Below are positions 9,303-17,818 of a DNA stretch of 64,000 nt, one piece after another. Position numbers and translations under genes: made by a program. Each line of letters starts with the position of its first letter. Positions within the stretch are counted from its first letter, which is position 1. This stretch comes from Paenibacillus sp. HB172176. GTDB taxonomy: Bacteria > Bacillota > Bacilli > Paenibacillales > Paenibacillaceae. Under the pieces are notes generated by a model. The model was not told the origin of the DNA. It was given only the letters and a program-made list of their open reading frames with translations, and did no database searches. The DNA is taken from positions 1 through 64,000 of the forward strand of contig NZ_JAATHD010000003.1 in NCBI RefSeq assembly GCF_011947265.1, written 5' to 3'.

Positions 9303-10960
9303 GGAGGATGCCGAGTCGCAGGAGACAGCGTTCGATGATTGGACTGCGTCACATGACGCTTGTTATAGTTGTCATGCTCATGAGTCTGGCCTCCGGATGC
9401 TTTGACGAGGGGAAAGATGCGGCGAAGCAGTCCGCTGCAGATTCCTCGGAGAAGCTGGTTCCCGTACGCTGGGAGGCGGATGAACAGCCGTCGAGAGTGT
9501 ATTACGAAATCTTCGTGCGTTCGTTCTATGACACGAATGGCGACGGCATCGGAGATTTGAACGGCGTAACGGAGAAGCTGGATTATTTGCAGGAGCTTGG
9601 TGTCGAAGGGATCTGGCTGATGCCGATTACGGCTTCGCCAAGCTATCATGGATATGATGTGACGGACTATTATGCGGTTAATCCCGATTATGGCACGCTT
9701 GAGGATCTGCGCAACCTGGTTGCGGAGGCTCATAAACGCGATATCTTGGTGATTGCCGATCTGGTCGTTAACCACACGAGCAGCGAGCATCCCTGGTTCA
9801 AGGAAGCCATCGAGAGTAAGGACAGTCCTTATCGGGACTGGTATACGATTAAAGCTGCGGAAGAGACGGTGCCGAGCGACAATGCCGCAGGCAACGGAAG
9901 TCCGTGGCATCCGCATGGAAGCTCCAAATACCTGGGTATTTTTTGGGAAGGCATGCCGGATTTGAATTTCGCCAACGAGGAGGTGCGGCAGCAATTTGTC
10001 GAGATCGGCAAGTTCTGGCTTTCGCAAGGTCTGGATGGATTCCGTCTGGATGCGGCCAAGCATATATTCGGCGATTTCTCCTCCTCGCAATATTCGGAAG
10101 CCGTTGTCGCGGATAATCAGAGATGGTGGCAGCAATTCCGAAGCGGACTCGATGAAGTGAACGACGGAGCTTACCTCGTAGGCGAAATATGGGATTCGCC
10201 GACCGTCGTGGCTCCCTATTTGTCGAATGCCTTTGATTCAGGCTTCAACTTTGATCTGGGAGAGCGAATTATTGCGGCCGCAAGGGATGAGCGCGGAGCC
10301 GATATCGCCTTCACGCTCAAACGAATCTACAGCGTATTCGAGAAGGCTTCGAATGGACAATTCGTGGATGCGATCTTCCTGACCAATCATGATCAGAATC
10401 GCGTAATGAGCTTGCTTGGCAACAATAAGCAGCATGCGGCGATGGCCGCCTCCATACTGCTCACGCTGCCGGGAAATCCGTTTCTGTATTACGGGGAGGA
10501 GATTGGCATGCGCGGCATGAAGCCGGATGAGAGCATTCGCGAGCCCATGCCATGGATGGAGGCAAACGATCAAGCTGCAGGACAAACGACGTGGGAGGAG
10601 CAACGCTATAATCGGGATGGAGGAGAGAGTGTGGAAGCGATGAAGCATGAGCAGGACTCGCTGCTTAACCACTATCGCATGCTGCTGCAGTGGCGGAAAG
10701 AGGAGCAGGCGCTGCGCAACGGCTCGATCGATGAGTTCACAATCGACAATGAGAAGGTGGGCGCCTACATTCGAATGGACAGTCGCAGCCGCGTGCTGGT
10801 TGTGCATAATATGTCCGGCAGCGAGCAGGCTGTAGAGCTGCCCTCCTCCGACAAATACGGCGCTTTCGACAGGATCCGCTTCGCTAGCCAGCCGGATAAG
10901 ACGGCACTTCACAACGGAAAGCTGTCGCTGCCCCCTTACTCTACGGCGGTGCTGAAATGA
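9299..10960 (+). CDS. GH13 alpha-amylase-type lipoprotein
   Basis: Cell-surface starch or maltodextrin hydrolase, about 553 residues. A basic N terminus and hydrophobic stretch end in the lipobox LASGC (Cys34), so the enzyme should be anchored outside the membrane next to the importer. GH13 motifs are DLVVNH, GFRLDAAKHIF (Asp251), VGEIWDSP (Glu296) and FLTNHDQNR (Asp365). The start is uncertain: ATG 9299 overlaps the malG-type stop as ATGA, while ATG 9335 has a better spaced AGGAGA and gives a shorter signal peptide. It is probably the last metabolic gene of the importer operon, trimming oligosaccharides at the membrane before uptake. The subfamily resembles oligo-glucosidase/amylase lipoproteins. 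Confidence 0.88.
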   Translation: MRRMPSRRRQRSMIGLRHMTLVIVVMLMSLASGCFDEGKDAAKQSAADSSEKLVPVRWEADEQPSRVYYEIFVRSFYDTNGDGIGDLNGVTEKLDYLQELGVEGIWLMPITASPSYHGYDVTDYYAVNPDYGTLEDLRNLVAEAHKRDILVIADLVVNHTSSEHPWFKEAIESKDSPYRDWYTIKAAEETVPSDNAAGNGSPWHPHGSSKYLGIFWEGMPDLNFANEEVRQQFVEIGKFWLSQGLDGFRLDAAKHIFGDFSSSQYSEAVVADNQRWWQQFRSGLDEVNDGAYLVGEIWDSPTVVAPYLSNAFDSGFNFDLGERIIAAARDERGADIAFTLKRIYSVFEKASNGQFVDAIFLTNHDQNRVMSLLGNNKQHAAMAASILLTLPGNPFLYYGEEIGMRGMKPDESIREPMPWMEANDQAAGQTTWEEQRYNRDGGESVEAMKHEQDSLLNHYRMLLQWRKEEQALRNGSIDEFTIDNEKVGAYIRMDSRSRVLVVHNMSGSEQAVELPSSDKYGAFDRIRFASQPDKTALHNGKLSLPPYSTAVLK

Positions 10961-11004
10961 CGCGAACCCGCAACGGCGATGAAAGTAGGTGATTCCCTAT
11001 TGAA

Positions 11005-12264
11005 ATGAAGGCAACACATTCTGTCAATGAAGCTGCGGCACACGTCGGCGGCAAAACTCTTCGTCAAAACAGGGCCTTTGTTTTCCTGATCTCCGGCAAT
11101 ACGATTGCCGTATTCGGCGATTGTTTCAGCGGAGTGGCGCTGAGCCTGTGGGTGCTGCAGACAACGGGCAGCGCCAAAATGATGGCGGCGGTGCAAATCT
11201 GCTATATGGTCGTTAACGTGCTGCTCGGTTCCTTCGCGGGGACGGTAACCGATCTGCTCGATCGACGCATGGCGATGCTGGTATCCGATATGCTAAGGGC
11301 GACGATCGCCGCAATGCTTGGCATTAGCTTGTTTCTGCTGCATGCGCCGTTTTACGTCATGCTTGTTCTAGTGACCGTATCGGCATTCTCCAGCTTGTTC
11401 CAGGCTCCGGCCTTTCACACCTCCGTTACCCATCTCGTCGGACGCGACCGGTTGCAGGAAGCGACCAGCATCATCCATTTAACGGATAATATTGCGCGAA
11501 TAGCCGGCTTATCCATGGCGGGAGTCATCGTCGCGCTGTTCGGCGGCTTTGCCGCGATGTTGGCCAATTCCGCCACCTTTCTTCTGTCTGCCGCCTGCGT
11601 GCTTGCGGCCGGCAAATTCACATCGCCGCAAGCGCAGCGCCGCGAGCAGGAGAGCGTTTCTCTCCTGAAGGAGTGGCGGCAAGGACTCGCCTATATTGTT
11701 CGGGATCCGCTGACCCGTTCCCTCCTTCTCCTCAATCCGCTGCTCATCATGTTCTTCATGTCTTCTCTGATGCTGATACAGGTGTTGGCCGTTAATAGCT
11801 GGAAGGCCGGTCCCATCTCGTTTGGCTTGATCGAGATGTGCATTCCGCTTGGCTATATGCTGGGGGCCGGCATGATTATCGGCCTCGCCAAGAGGCTTGG
11901 ACGCAGAGGCTGGCTTATTTTCGCGGGAATGCTGCTGCTTGGTCCGATTTTCTCCCTGATCGCCATGATGGATTCGGCTTTGCCCGCCCTGCCGTTTATT
12001 CTGCTTGGCGGCATTTTGTTTGCATTCTGCTCCATGCTGATGCAAATTATATTGCGGACGGAGGTCCAGATCGAAATGCAAGGACGAATATACGGCTTTA
12101 TGGGGGCCGTTACAAGCGTCGCTCCCATGCTTGGTCTGACCGTCAGCTCCGTACTGGCGGACAGGCACGGCGTTCATCTCGTTCTGGGCTGGCAAGGACT
12201 GCTTATGCTCATTGTGGGAACGGCGGCTTGCCTGCTCTTTGCCCCAATAAGAACGTACAACTAG
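11005..12264 (+). CDS. Major facilitator superfamily transporter
   Basis: Integral membrane protein of 419 residues with about 12 hydrophobic segments and the loop motif GTVTDLLDRRMAML after the second helix, typical of drug or metabolite exporters of the MFS_3 type. It begins about 45 nt after the GH13 lipoprotein gene and probably belongs to the same transcript. AGGTGA lies 12 nt before the ATG, slightly far; an in-frame ATT at 10999 is better spaced but such starts are rare. The substrate is unknown. A sugar-efflux role or an unrelated exporter are both possible. Confidence 0.82.
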   Translation: MKATHSVNEAAAHVGGKTLRQNRAFVFLISGNTIAVFGDCFSGVALSLWVLQTTGSAKMMAAVQICYMVVNVLLGSFAGTVTDLLDRRMAMLVSDMLRATIAAMLGISLFLLHAPFYVMLVLVTVSAFSSLFQAPAFHTSVTHLVGRDRLQEATSIIHLTDNIARIAGLSMAGVIVALFGGFAAMLANSATFLLSAACVLAAGKFTSPQAQRREQESVSLLKEWRQGLAYIVRDPLTRSLLLLNPLLIMFFMSSLMLIQVLAVNSWKAGPISFGLIEMCIPLGYMLGAGMIIGLAKRLGRRGWLIFAGMLLLGPIFSLIAMMDSALPALPFILLGGILFAFCSMLMQIILRTEVQIEMQGRIYGFMGAVTSVAPMLGLTVSSVLADRHGVHLVLGWQGLLMLIVGTAACLLFAPIRTYN

Positions 12265-12281
12265 CTTAAGTCTGGACAACA

Positions 12282-12326
12282 AAGAACCCCTTCGCGCATA
12301 TCCGGTGGACATGGCTTGGGGTTCTT
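12282..12326. terminator. Bidirectional terminator between convergent MFS and CGTase genes
   Basis: AAGAACCCC pairs with GGGGTTCTT. The hairpin lies between the stop codons of two convergent genes and can serve both strands. Confidence 0.65.
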
Positions 12327-12378
12327 CGGTTTATTGGCGGCCGGATTTACCCGGCTTGCAGCACAGAGTCTGCAACGG

Positions 12379-14538
12379 TTATTGCCAATTCACTGTAACG
12401 GTGGCGGTGCCGGAGGCTGGCGTTGTGAACGTATGGTTGCTGCCGCCCTCCCAGGTGACCGTAGAGCCGTTCTTCTTAATGAACTTGAATTCCAGAGCCG
12501 TGTTAGCCGGAACGCTTACATCATAATACCAGGTTGGATATGACGCTATGATCTGGTTGAACAATGGGCCGATCGCCTTGGCGGGAGTCCAGTTGCCAAT
12601 CTCCGCCGTATTGCCGACCAGGTAGACGTTCTCGCCTAGAGACGTTGTGGCATTGTTCACGATAAAGCGGACGGAGACTTGCGAGTTGCTTAACAGATTG
12701 AAGCCATTATAAGCATTGCTGTCTACCGCTCCGGCGGATCTAACTTTGATGTTGTATTGTCCTGCTGTCGCGGAAGGAGCGATGACCTTGATCTGGGTGT
12801 CTTCCCAGCTTAGAATGCTTGATCCTGTTACGGCCGTGGTTCCCCAATAGACGGTGCCCTTGGATGAGCCGAAGCCTCGACCGTCGATGGTTACGACCGT
12901 GCCGGCTTTGCCCATGACCGGCCCGATATGGCCCAGCTTCGGCGTTGTCTGCGCGGGCGTCGATTGCCAGACGGCGGCTGCTCCGGGAGCCAGAGTGAAG
13001 GTCGAAGCCGCGCCTCCGCTTCCGATGGTCACGCTGTTGCCGCTTAGCAAGCCGGACAGCGCATCCGTATAGGTTCCCGCCGGGAGGCTGGTCAAGAGCC
13101 CGCTGATTGAGGCGGAGGAAGAGAGATTGCGGTTAATCGCGACGACGGCGACGCTGTCTCCGAATTTCCGCTCGTAAATATAAATGTCGTTGTTAATCCA
13201 GCGCTGCTGTGTTGTGCCGTAGGCGATTGCGGGATTGGATTTGCGCAGCGGCGCCAGCGCTTTAATGACATTGAAGGCGGTTGTCGTCTCGGAGAAGGAG
13301 GTCATGGGCCCGCGATTGTCGGGATCGCCGCTGCCTGTCTGGTAATGCTCGGTGCCGTAGTAGATGGCGGGCACTCCTCGCGAGGTAAGCGTCAGAGCCA
13401 GGGCAAGCTCAAGCTGGCGGTTGTCGACGCTGCCCGTTTTGAAGCGGTCCATGTCGTGATTGTCGATAAAGGTAACGAGATCGTTGACCTGATTGTAGTT
13501 GGCGGCGGTCGACGTTAGCATGCTGTCGAGACCGTACATCGTGTCCGTATTGTCGCGGAACACCTGTCTTACCTTCTGATTGAACTGGAAGTCGAGAAGA
13601 CTCATGCCGGATTCGTTGGCAAATTGATAATTGTTGGGATCGCTCTCGTTCGCGCCAAGGAACCATTCGCCGAACGTGAACACCGGCTTGTATTCATTGA
13701 TGGCGGACATCCAGTTCTTCTGCCAGCCGAATGGCATATGCTTCACTGCGTCAACGCGAATGCCGTCAATGCCGAGGTCGAGCCACAGCTTGATTGCGTC
13801 CTTGAAATAAGTGTCAATTTGCGAATTGTTGTGGTTGATGTCGGCGAGATCGTACAGGTTTTTGTAAATGCCGTCCTCCAGCGAGGAAAAATCGGTGCCG
13901 CCGTTATGATGGAAGATGCCGGCAGTGTCGCCGGTATAACCGGCCAGCAAGGTCCCGTCATCGTAAAGCCGTCCGTTATCCGCGAAGGAGGAGTCGGTCT
14001 CCATGGCAGGCGAGGTGTGATTGGGTGCGAAATCGATAATGATCTTCAGCCCTTTGGCATGAGCCGCGCTGATGAGATTCTCGAAGTCGGTGAAGCTGCC
14101 GAAGTAGGGATTCGTTTTCTTGAAATCGCGGGCCCAGTAGCCGTGGTAAGAGGTTATGGATGTGCCGGAGTAGTTGACGACGGAGTAGATGTTCTCGACG
14201 GGCTGGGAAATCCATAACGCGGTAATGCCCATATCGGTGAAATAGTCGGCGTTTATTTTGTCCGTAATGCCCTGCCAGTCTCCTCCGCAATACAGTCTCA
14301 AATTGGTGCAGCTTGCGTCGTAGGCCGATCCTGTCGGGTTATTGGAGGAGTTGCCGTCGTAGAAGCGATCCGTGAATAACTGATAAATGACATCGGTGCT
14401 GAAATTTTGCTTGTTGGTGACAGAGGTGTCCGGGGCGGCGTACGCCGTATCGCTTGTTGCTGCGGGCAACTGCAAGCCGCAGAGGATAAGGGCTGACATA
14501 AGCAAGGCCAAGCATGATTTTCTCCATAAGCTGATCAT
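12379..14538 (-). CDS. Cyclomaltodextrin glucanotransferase (CGTase)
   Basis: Secreted enzyme converting starch to cyclodextrins, 719 residues, the usual CGTase length. The signal peptide ends AYA after residue 34. In mature numbering the catalytic residues fall on Asp229 ([11 protein letters not shown]), Glu257 (FTFGEW) and Asp328 (FIDNHD), and the central aromatic is Tyr195 ([12 protein letters not shown]). This exactly matches the numbering known for Bacillus circulans CGTase. Domains follow the A/B/C/D/E plan: GH13 core, an IPT/TIG domain D ([19 protein letters not shown]) and a C-terminal CBM20 ([10 protein letters not shown] to the end). ATG 14538 has AAAGGCGG upstream. Its 5' leader contains an intrinsic terminator, so expression is probably controlled by attenuation. 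Confidence 0.95.
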   Translation of the reverse strand: MISLWRKSCLALLMSALILCGLQLPAATSDTAYAAPDTSVTNKQNFSTDVIYQLFTDRFYDGNSSNNPTGSAYDASCTNLRLYCGGDWQGITDKINADYFTDMGITALWISQPVENIYSVVNYSGTSITSYHGYWARDFKKTNPYFGSFTDFENLISAAHAKGLKIIIDFAPNHTSPAMETDSSFADNGRLYDDGTLLAGYTGDTAGIFHHNGGTDFSSLEDGIYKNLYDLADINHNNSQIDTYFKDAIKLWLDLGIDGIRVDAVKHMPFGWQKNWMSAINEYKPVFTFGEWFLGANESDPNNYQFANESGMSLLDFQFNQKVRQVFRDNTDTMYGLDSMLTSTAANYNQVNDLVTFIDNHDMDRFKTGSVDNRQLELALALTLTSRGVPAIYYGTEHYQTGSGDPDNRGPMTSFSETTTAFNVIKALAPLRKSNPAIAYGTTQQRWINNDIYIYERKFGDSVAVVAINRNLSSSASISGLLTSLPAGTYTDALSGLLSGNSVTIGSGGAASTFTLAPGAAAVWQSTPAQTTPKLGHIGPVMGKAGTVVTIDGRGFGSSKGTVYWGTTAVTGSSILSWEDTQIKVIAPSATAGQYNIKVRSAGAVDSNAYNGFNLLSNSQVSVRFIVNNATTSLGENVYLVGNTAEIGNWTPAKAIGPLFNQIIASYPTWYYDVSVPANTALEFKFIKKNGSTVTWEGGSNHTFTTPASGTATVTVNWQ

Positions 14539-14731
14539 TTCATTCCGCCTTTCTGGGTTTAATTGCATCAATGACAGATAAAAACCTGGTCGAGCTCTAC
14601 TGTTCACTCCTCTCGAAAGGGCAAAAAACCCCGACAGCTCCTTACGCAAGGAGATACCGGGGTTGTTTCCGAAATGGGAAGCATGATTCGCTGCCTAAAT
14701 CGAAAAAGCATGGCCCTCAAATTAATTTTAC
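14539..14731 (-). promoter_or_regulatory. CGTase 5' leader with conserved block and attenuator
   Basis: The transcript starting near 14731 opens with a block (14700-14724) that is identical, in its own direction, to the leader of the divergent operon. After about 30 variable nt comes GGAAACAACCCCG and a terminator (14623-14667) with stems AACCCCG/CGGGGTT and CTCCTT/AAGGAG and a TTTTTT tail. The CGTase start codon is 85 nt beyond. The arrangement fits a riboswitch or a protein-dependent antitermination leader. I do not recognise a known class. Confidence 0.7.
14623..14667 (-). terminator. Intrinsic terminator within the CGTase leader
   Basis: On the minus strand AACCCCG, four unpaired bases and CTCCTT pair with AAGGAG, four unpaired bases and CGGGGTT, followed by TTTTTT. 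It lies between promoter and coding region, which is unusual for a constitutive gene. Confidence 0.75.
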
Positions 14732-14737
14732 GTTCTT

Positions 14738-14767
14738 ATCATAATTAAAATGATTAATATATGTCAA
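14738..14767 (-). promoter_or_regulatory. CGTase promoter
   Basis: On the minus strand there is a perfect TTGACA (plus-strand 14762-14767), an 18-bp spacer and TATGAT (plus-strand 14738-14743). Both boxes are close to the sigma-A consensus, so the promoter itself looks strong, consistent with control by leader attenuation. Confidence 0.8.
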
Positions 14768-14789
14768 TATATATATTTAAAATTAATTA

Positions 14790-14818
14790 TTTACAAATAT
14801 TATTGAATCGACTATGAT
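14790..14818 (+). promoter_or_regulatory. Promoter of the esterase/BtrH-ACP operon
   Basis: TTTACA (14790-14795), a 17-bp spacer and TATGAT (14813-14818). Transcription would start near 14825, about 16 nt before the conserved leader block. Confidence 0.75.
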
Positions 14819-14824
14819 ACGCTT

Positions 14825-15030
14825 GTAAGGAATTAAAGGCTAATTTGAGGGCCATGCTTTTTCGAAAACGACATGCGTTTTTGAAAACAACCCCGTCTGC
14901 TCATGTTGAGAGACGGGGTTGTTTGTCGTTAGTCTGCAGAAGAGCATTGCCGAAACTCAGTGGCCAGCGGAAGGGAGGATTGACTTCGCGGCGATTAAGC
15001 GAATAAGGAAGGTGAAGGAGGAGAGAAACG
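14825..15030 (+). promoter_or_regulatory. Leader of the esterase/BtrH-ACP operon with attenuator
   Basis: The leader carries the same 25-nt block as the CGTase leader (14841-14865), a variable part with ACGACATGCG, then GAAAACAACCCCG and a terminator hairpin (14886-14923). The stem AACAACCCCGTCT/AGACGGGGTTGTT is extended by CTCA/TGAG. The first gene begins 107 nt after the hairpin. The shared parts are the first block and the GAAACAACCCCG start of the terminator. Confidence 0.7.
14886..14925 (+). terminator. Intrinsic terminator within the operon leader
   Basis: A 13-bp perfect stem, AACAACCCCGTCT against AGACGGGGTTGTT, with an inner CTCA/TGAG stem and a short T-rich tail. It lies upstream of the first gene and is the counterpart of the CGTase leader terminator. 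Confidence 0.7.
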
Positions 15031-16422
15031 TTGCGGGCAGGCTCTAGGATTGTAACGATTACTGATTTCTACGGGAGCAAGCTGGACAATGCAAGAGCGA
15101 TTTATATTTATTTGCCGCCGGGCTACGAAGAGGAGGGAGACAAGCGATATCCTGCGCTTTACATGCACGCGGGGCAACGCGCATTCAAGCAGACGCATCC
15201 AGAAGGGGATTCGTGGAGAATGGACGAAGCCTGCGACAGATTGATTGCGGAAGGGCTAATCGAGGAAATCATCATTGTTGCCATCGCGCATGTGAGGCCT
15301 GCGACTGCCAATGAGTTCTACCACTTTCAAGCTCCCGCCGAGGAAGCGGCCGAGATTGCCTGCTCCGGCATGGCCTATGAGCATTTCATTATTCATGAGC
15401 TGAAGCCCTATATCGATAACAACTATTTGACGCTGCGGGATGCGGCGAACACTGCGTTGATGGGCGCTTCGGCGGGGGGACTGTCAACCTATCATATCGG
15501 ATTTCGCAATCCGCAATGCTTCGGCATGCTGATGCTGCTCTCTCCTTATTTCATCAAGGCGAGTCTTGACGAGACTTCGCAGACGGGGCTGATCGAGGAG
15601 AAGCTGTACCGCGATTTCTCCGGCCGGAGACCGCTGCGGATTTGGCTCGATATCGGCGATGCCGAAGGCTTGTTCCTGCCGGAGCATGCGCTGAGGGTGG
15701 CGGATCGGCTGCTGGACGAAGGCTTTCAATACAGGACGGATTTGGCGTTTCTTCTGGAGCCTGAAGCGGCGCATGAAGAAGAGGCTTGGGGCAGGCGTGT
15801 TCATCTGCCATTGCTCTATATGTTCGGCAAGCGGAGCAAGCCCGTCTCGCTGGAGCTTCCAGGCCGAACAACGGTTGGGCTTAGAGGCAAGAGCGTGCGC
15901 TTGAATCCGATTATCCGGTATGAGAATGGCTTGCGAATGACGGCCATGGATGCGGTCTATCATTCCGATGAGCCTGATGTGCTGGATGTGGGTCGCGACG
16001 GTTGCCTTGTGCCGAAGCGAACAGGCGTATGCCGCGTGCGGGTCATGGCGGAGGGGTTGGAGGTCTCCCGAGAGTACGAGATTGTTCCGGAGCTGTCGCC
16101 GCTTGTCACGGTCAAGGTATCCGCCCGTGTCGCGTCAGGTCAGGCGCCTGCGGATGCGATCTACGGCGGCATGGGGATGAGGCTTGTCCATACGGGCGGG
16201 GGCCGCTACAGCGGTCAATTTCTTTTGCCTCGGGACAGCGGCTATCAATTTCGGTTCACGCAGGGCTTTCGGAGATTCGAGCTTGACTCGGAGGGGCGGC
16301 GAATGCCGAATCGACACCTCCGGGCGGATCGAGAGCTGGAGCTTGAATATAGAATTGAAGGCTTCAGTAAACCGAAAACTGACGAAGCTGAGAGGAGGAA
16401 TGGCAGACATGCACAATTTTGA
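15031..16422 (+). CDS. Alpha/beta-hydrolase esterase with Ig-like and beta-sandwich C-terminal domains
   Basis: Putative serine esterase of 463 residues in the esterase D / enterochelin-esterase-like family. The N-terminal half (about 10-265) is the hydrolase fold, with IYLPPGY near the start and the nucleophile elbow GASAGG (Ser147). A Big2-like Ig segment (about 270-350, YHSDEPDVLDVGRDG) and a beta-sandwich reminiscent of starch-binding domains (YQFRFTQGF, then RRMPNR) follow. The start is TTG at 15031 with AAGGAGGAG upstream. No signal peptide is visible, odd for an enzyme with such accessory domains. It is the first gene of an operon with a BtrH-ACP fusion, a ligase and a PhyH oxygenase, and overlaps the next gene. 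It may act as a thioesterase or deacylase in that pathway; this is inference. Confidence 0.8.
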   Translation: MRAGSRIVTITDFYGSKLDNARAIYIYLPPGYEEEGDKRYPALYMHAGQRAFKQTHPEGDSWRMDEACDRLIAEGLIEEIIIVAIAHVRPATANEFYHFQAPAEEAAEIACSGMAYEHFIIHELKPYIDNNYLTLRDAANTALMGASAGGLSTYHIGFRNPQCFGMLMLLSPYFIKASLDETSQTGLIEEKLYRDFSGRRPLRIWLDIGDAEGLFLPEHALRVADRLLDEGFQYRTDLAFLLEPEAAHEEEAWGRRVHLPLLYMFGKRSKPVSLELPGRTTVGLRGKSVRLNPIIRYENGLRMTAMDAVYHSDEPDVLDVGRDGCLVPKRTGVCRVRVMAEGLEVSREYEIVPELSPLVTVKVSARVASGQAPADAIYGGMGMRLVHTGGGRYSGQFLLPRDSGYQFRFTQGFRRFELDSEGRRMPNRHLRADRELELEYRIEGFSKPKTDEAERRNGRHAQF

Positions 16423-17818
16423 ACCGCTCATGGAGATTCCGTATTACTATCCTTGCAATTTCCCCCTTATTCATGAAGTGCTGCTGCGGCAAAATGCGGC
16501 GAGCAGTCTGAGCTTGCTCGCCAATTCCCGGTTGTACGGCTTGCCGGCATGCTCCGGCGAAGGCCTGATGAAGGCCTATTTCGACAAGCTGGGCTACAAG
16601 GAAGCGGTATGGATAATGAAGGGCAAGACGGAGCGGGGCGGCTTCGATGCAGGGATGGCACATGCCCATGAGGTTATTGAGCGGGGCGAGCTGCTGATTA
16701 CGACAGGCACAAGCTATTATTTGCCGTATTGCGATGATTATTTGAATCCCCTGTATATCGAGAAGCTGGTCGACCCGAATTCTCGCCTTTATCTTGTCGA
16801 TCATTGGCTGGCCGTGTACGGCATGAACGACGCCGGAGTGATGGTCTACGATCCTGTGCCGTCTCGCTACAAGGGCGAGCTGTCTATGTCCTCTTTCCAT
16901 GAATTTTGGAGAGGCAACAAAGCCATACCCGAGCTTGCAGCCGCCAAACGAAGAGAAGAGATTCATTCCTATTGCACTGTGGAAATTGCGGCGGAGCGCT
17001 CCTTGTCGCCGGCTTCCTATGAGGAGGCAATGCTTCGGGTTCTGCGAACGCAGATTCATGAGTTCCTGAAGGGCAGAGAAATTGAAATCGGCGGAAAAAG
17101 CTATTTTTTCGGTCACGCTGTTTCATTAAGGCTGCTGAAGCAAACGGCCGCCTTTCTGTCGGGAGAGAACGCGATATTCGGCGCGCTCTCCGCGTTGCTG
17201 TTCGATATGCGCTGGAGCCGATACTTCTTCCGCGATTTTCTTCATGATCTGGCACGGCTGCCCGGTCATGGAGAGACTCCATTCGCGCTTGAATTCGATG
17301 ATATGCTTCGCTGCTGGGAGCAGGCGCATAAGCTGCTTGTCGGCTCGAGTTCAGCGCTGCGAAAGGGCAAGCAAGCTCATCGGGTTATTGATTTTGTCGG
17401 AAAGCTGGTCAGACGCGAATTCGATTTCTACGAACGGCTGGAGGCGCATTATTCGGGAGCCGCAGTCTTGCTCGACCGGACAGATTCCGGGCAGGGAGAT
17501 GCTTTGTCGCCGAACCGGAGCAACCAAAGCAAGCTGCTCGACATCGTGTTGGACGGCTGTCGGGAGGTTACGCTCTCGCACGCTGCTTCTCTACCCGGAG
17601 AGCTTGGCTCGGGCACGGCCTTGTACGGGCGAGACGGCTATCTGGATTCGCTTGGGCTCGTCTCGCTGCTTGCCGTTGTGGAGCAATCCATTGAAGAGCA
17701 ATTAGGAACCAGGATTGAACTGACCGAGATGGGGCTGCCGCAGCAAAGTGATAATCCGTTCCGCACGGTAGAAAGTCTGGTCAACTATTTGGCCGGTCAT
17801 CTGGAGGAAGCGGGATGA
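16409..17818 (+). CDS. BtrH-like (C39-peptidase-fold) protein fused to an acyl carrier domain
   Basis: About 469 residues. The N-terminal 350 residues resemble the BtrH / C39-like cysteine-peptidase fold: YYYPCNFPLIHEVLLRQN near the start (candidate Cys), then TSYYLPYCDDY and a His-containing VDHWLAVYGMNDAGVMVYDP, matching the LPY...H...D pattern of that family. The C terminus is an acyl carrier domain with LDSLGLVSLL, where Ser414 is the expected phosphopantetheine site. BtrH moves an acyl group from a carrier protein onto an amine in butirosin synthesis; here carrier and transferase would be one protein. The start at 16409 is chosen for its distance from GAGGAGG; ATG 16400 is the alternative. 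It overlaps the upstream gene by 14 nt and the ligase by 4 nt. The exact chemistry is unknown. Confidence 0.75.
   Translation: MHNFEPLMEIPYYYPCNFPLIHEVLLRQNAASSLSLLANSRLYGLPACSGEGLMKAYFDKLGYKEAVWIMKGKTERGGFDAGMAHAHEVIERGELLITTGTSYYLPYCDDYLNPLYIEKLVDPNSRLYLVDHWLAVYGMNDAGVMVYDPVPSRYKGELSMSSFHEFWRGNKAIPELAAAKRREEIHSYCTVEIAAERSLSPASYEEAMLRVLRTQIHEFLKGREIEIGGKSYFFGHAVSLRLLKQTAAFLSGENAIFGALSALLFDMRWSRYFFRDFLHDLARLPGHGETPFALEFDDMLRCWEQAHKLLVGSSSALRKGKQAHRVIDFVGKLVRREFDFYERLEAHYSGAAVLLDRTDSGQGDALSPNRSNQSKLLDIVLDGCREVTLSHAASLPGELGSGTALYGRDGYLDSLGLVSLLAVVEQSIEEQLGTRIELTEMGLPQQSDNPFRTVESLVNYLAGHLEEAG

Larger units (their letters stand above)
14700..14865. repeat. 25-bp perfect inverted repeat flanking divergent promoters
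   Basis: Bases 14700-14724 and 14841-14865 are perfect reverse complements (core GAGGGCCATGCTTTTTCG). They enclose about 115 bp of very AT-rich DNA with two divergent promoters. Each arm lies at the 5' end of a predicted transcript, so the symmetry reflects two copies of one leader element in opposite directions. Confidence 0.9.

Noticed and set aside
8903..10135. 410-residue minus-strand open frame
   Set aside because: Antisense to the MalG-type and GH13 genes, which have clear family motifs.
10999..11004. ATT as start codon of the MFS gene
   Set aside because: Spacing to AGGTGA is better than for ATG 11005, but ATT starts are very rare and the gain is only two residues.
14700..14865. Inverted repeats as ends of an insertion sequence
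   Set aside because: The interior is only about 115 bp with two promoters and no coding capacity, and the similarity continues into both leaders and terminators, fitting a duplicated regulatory leader better.
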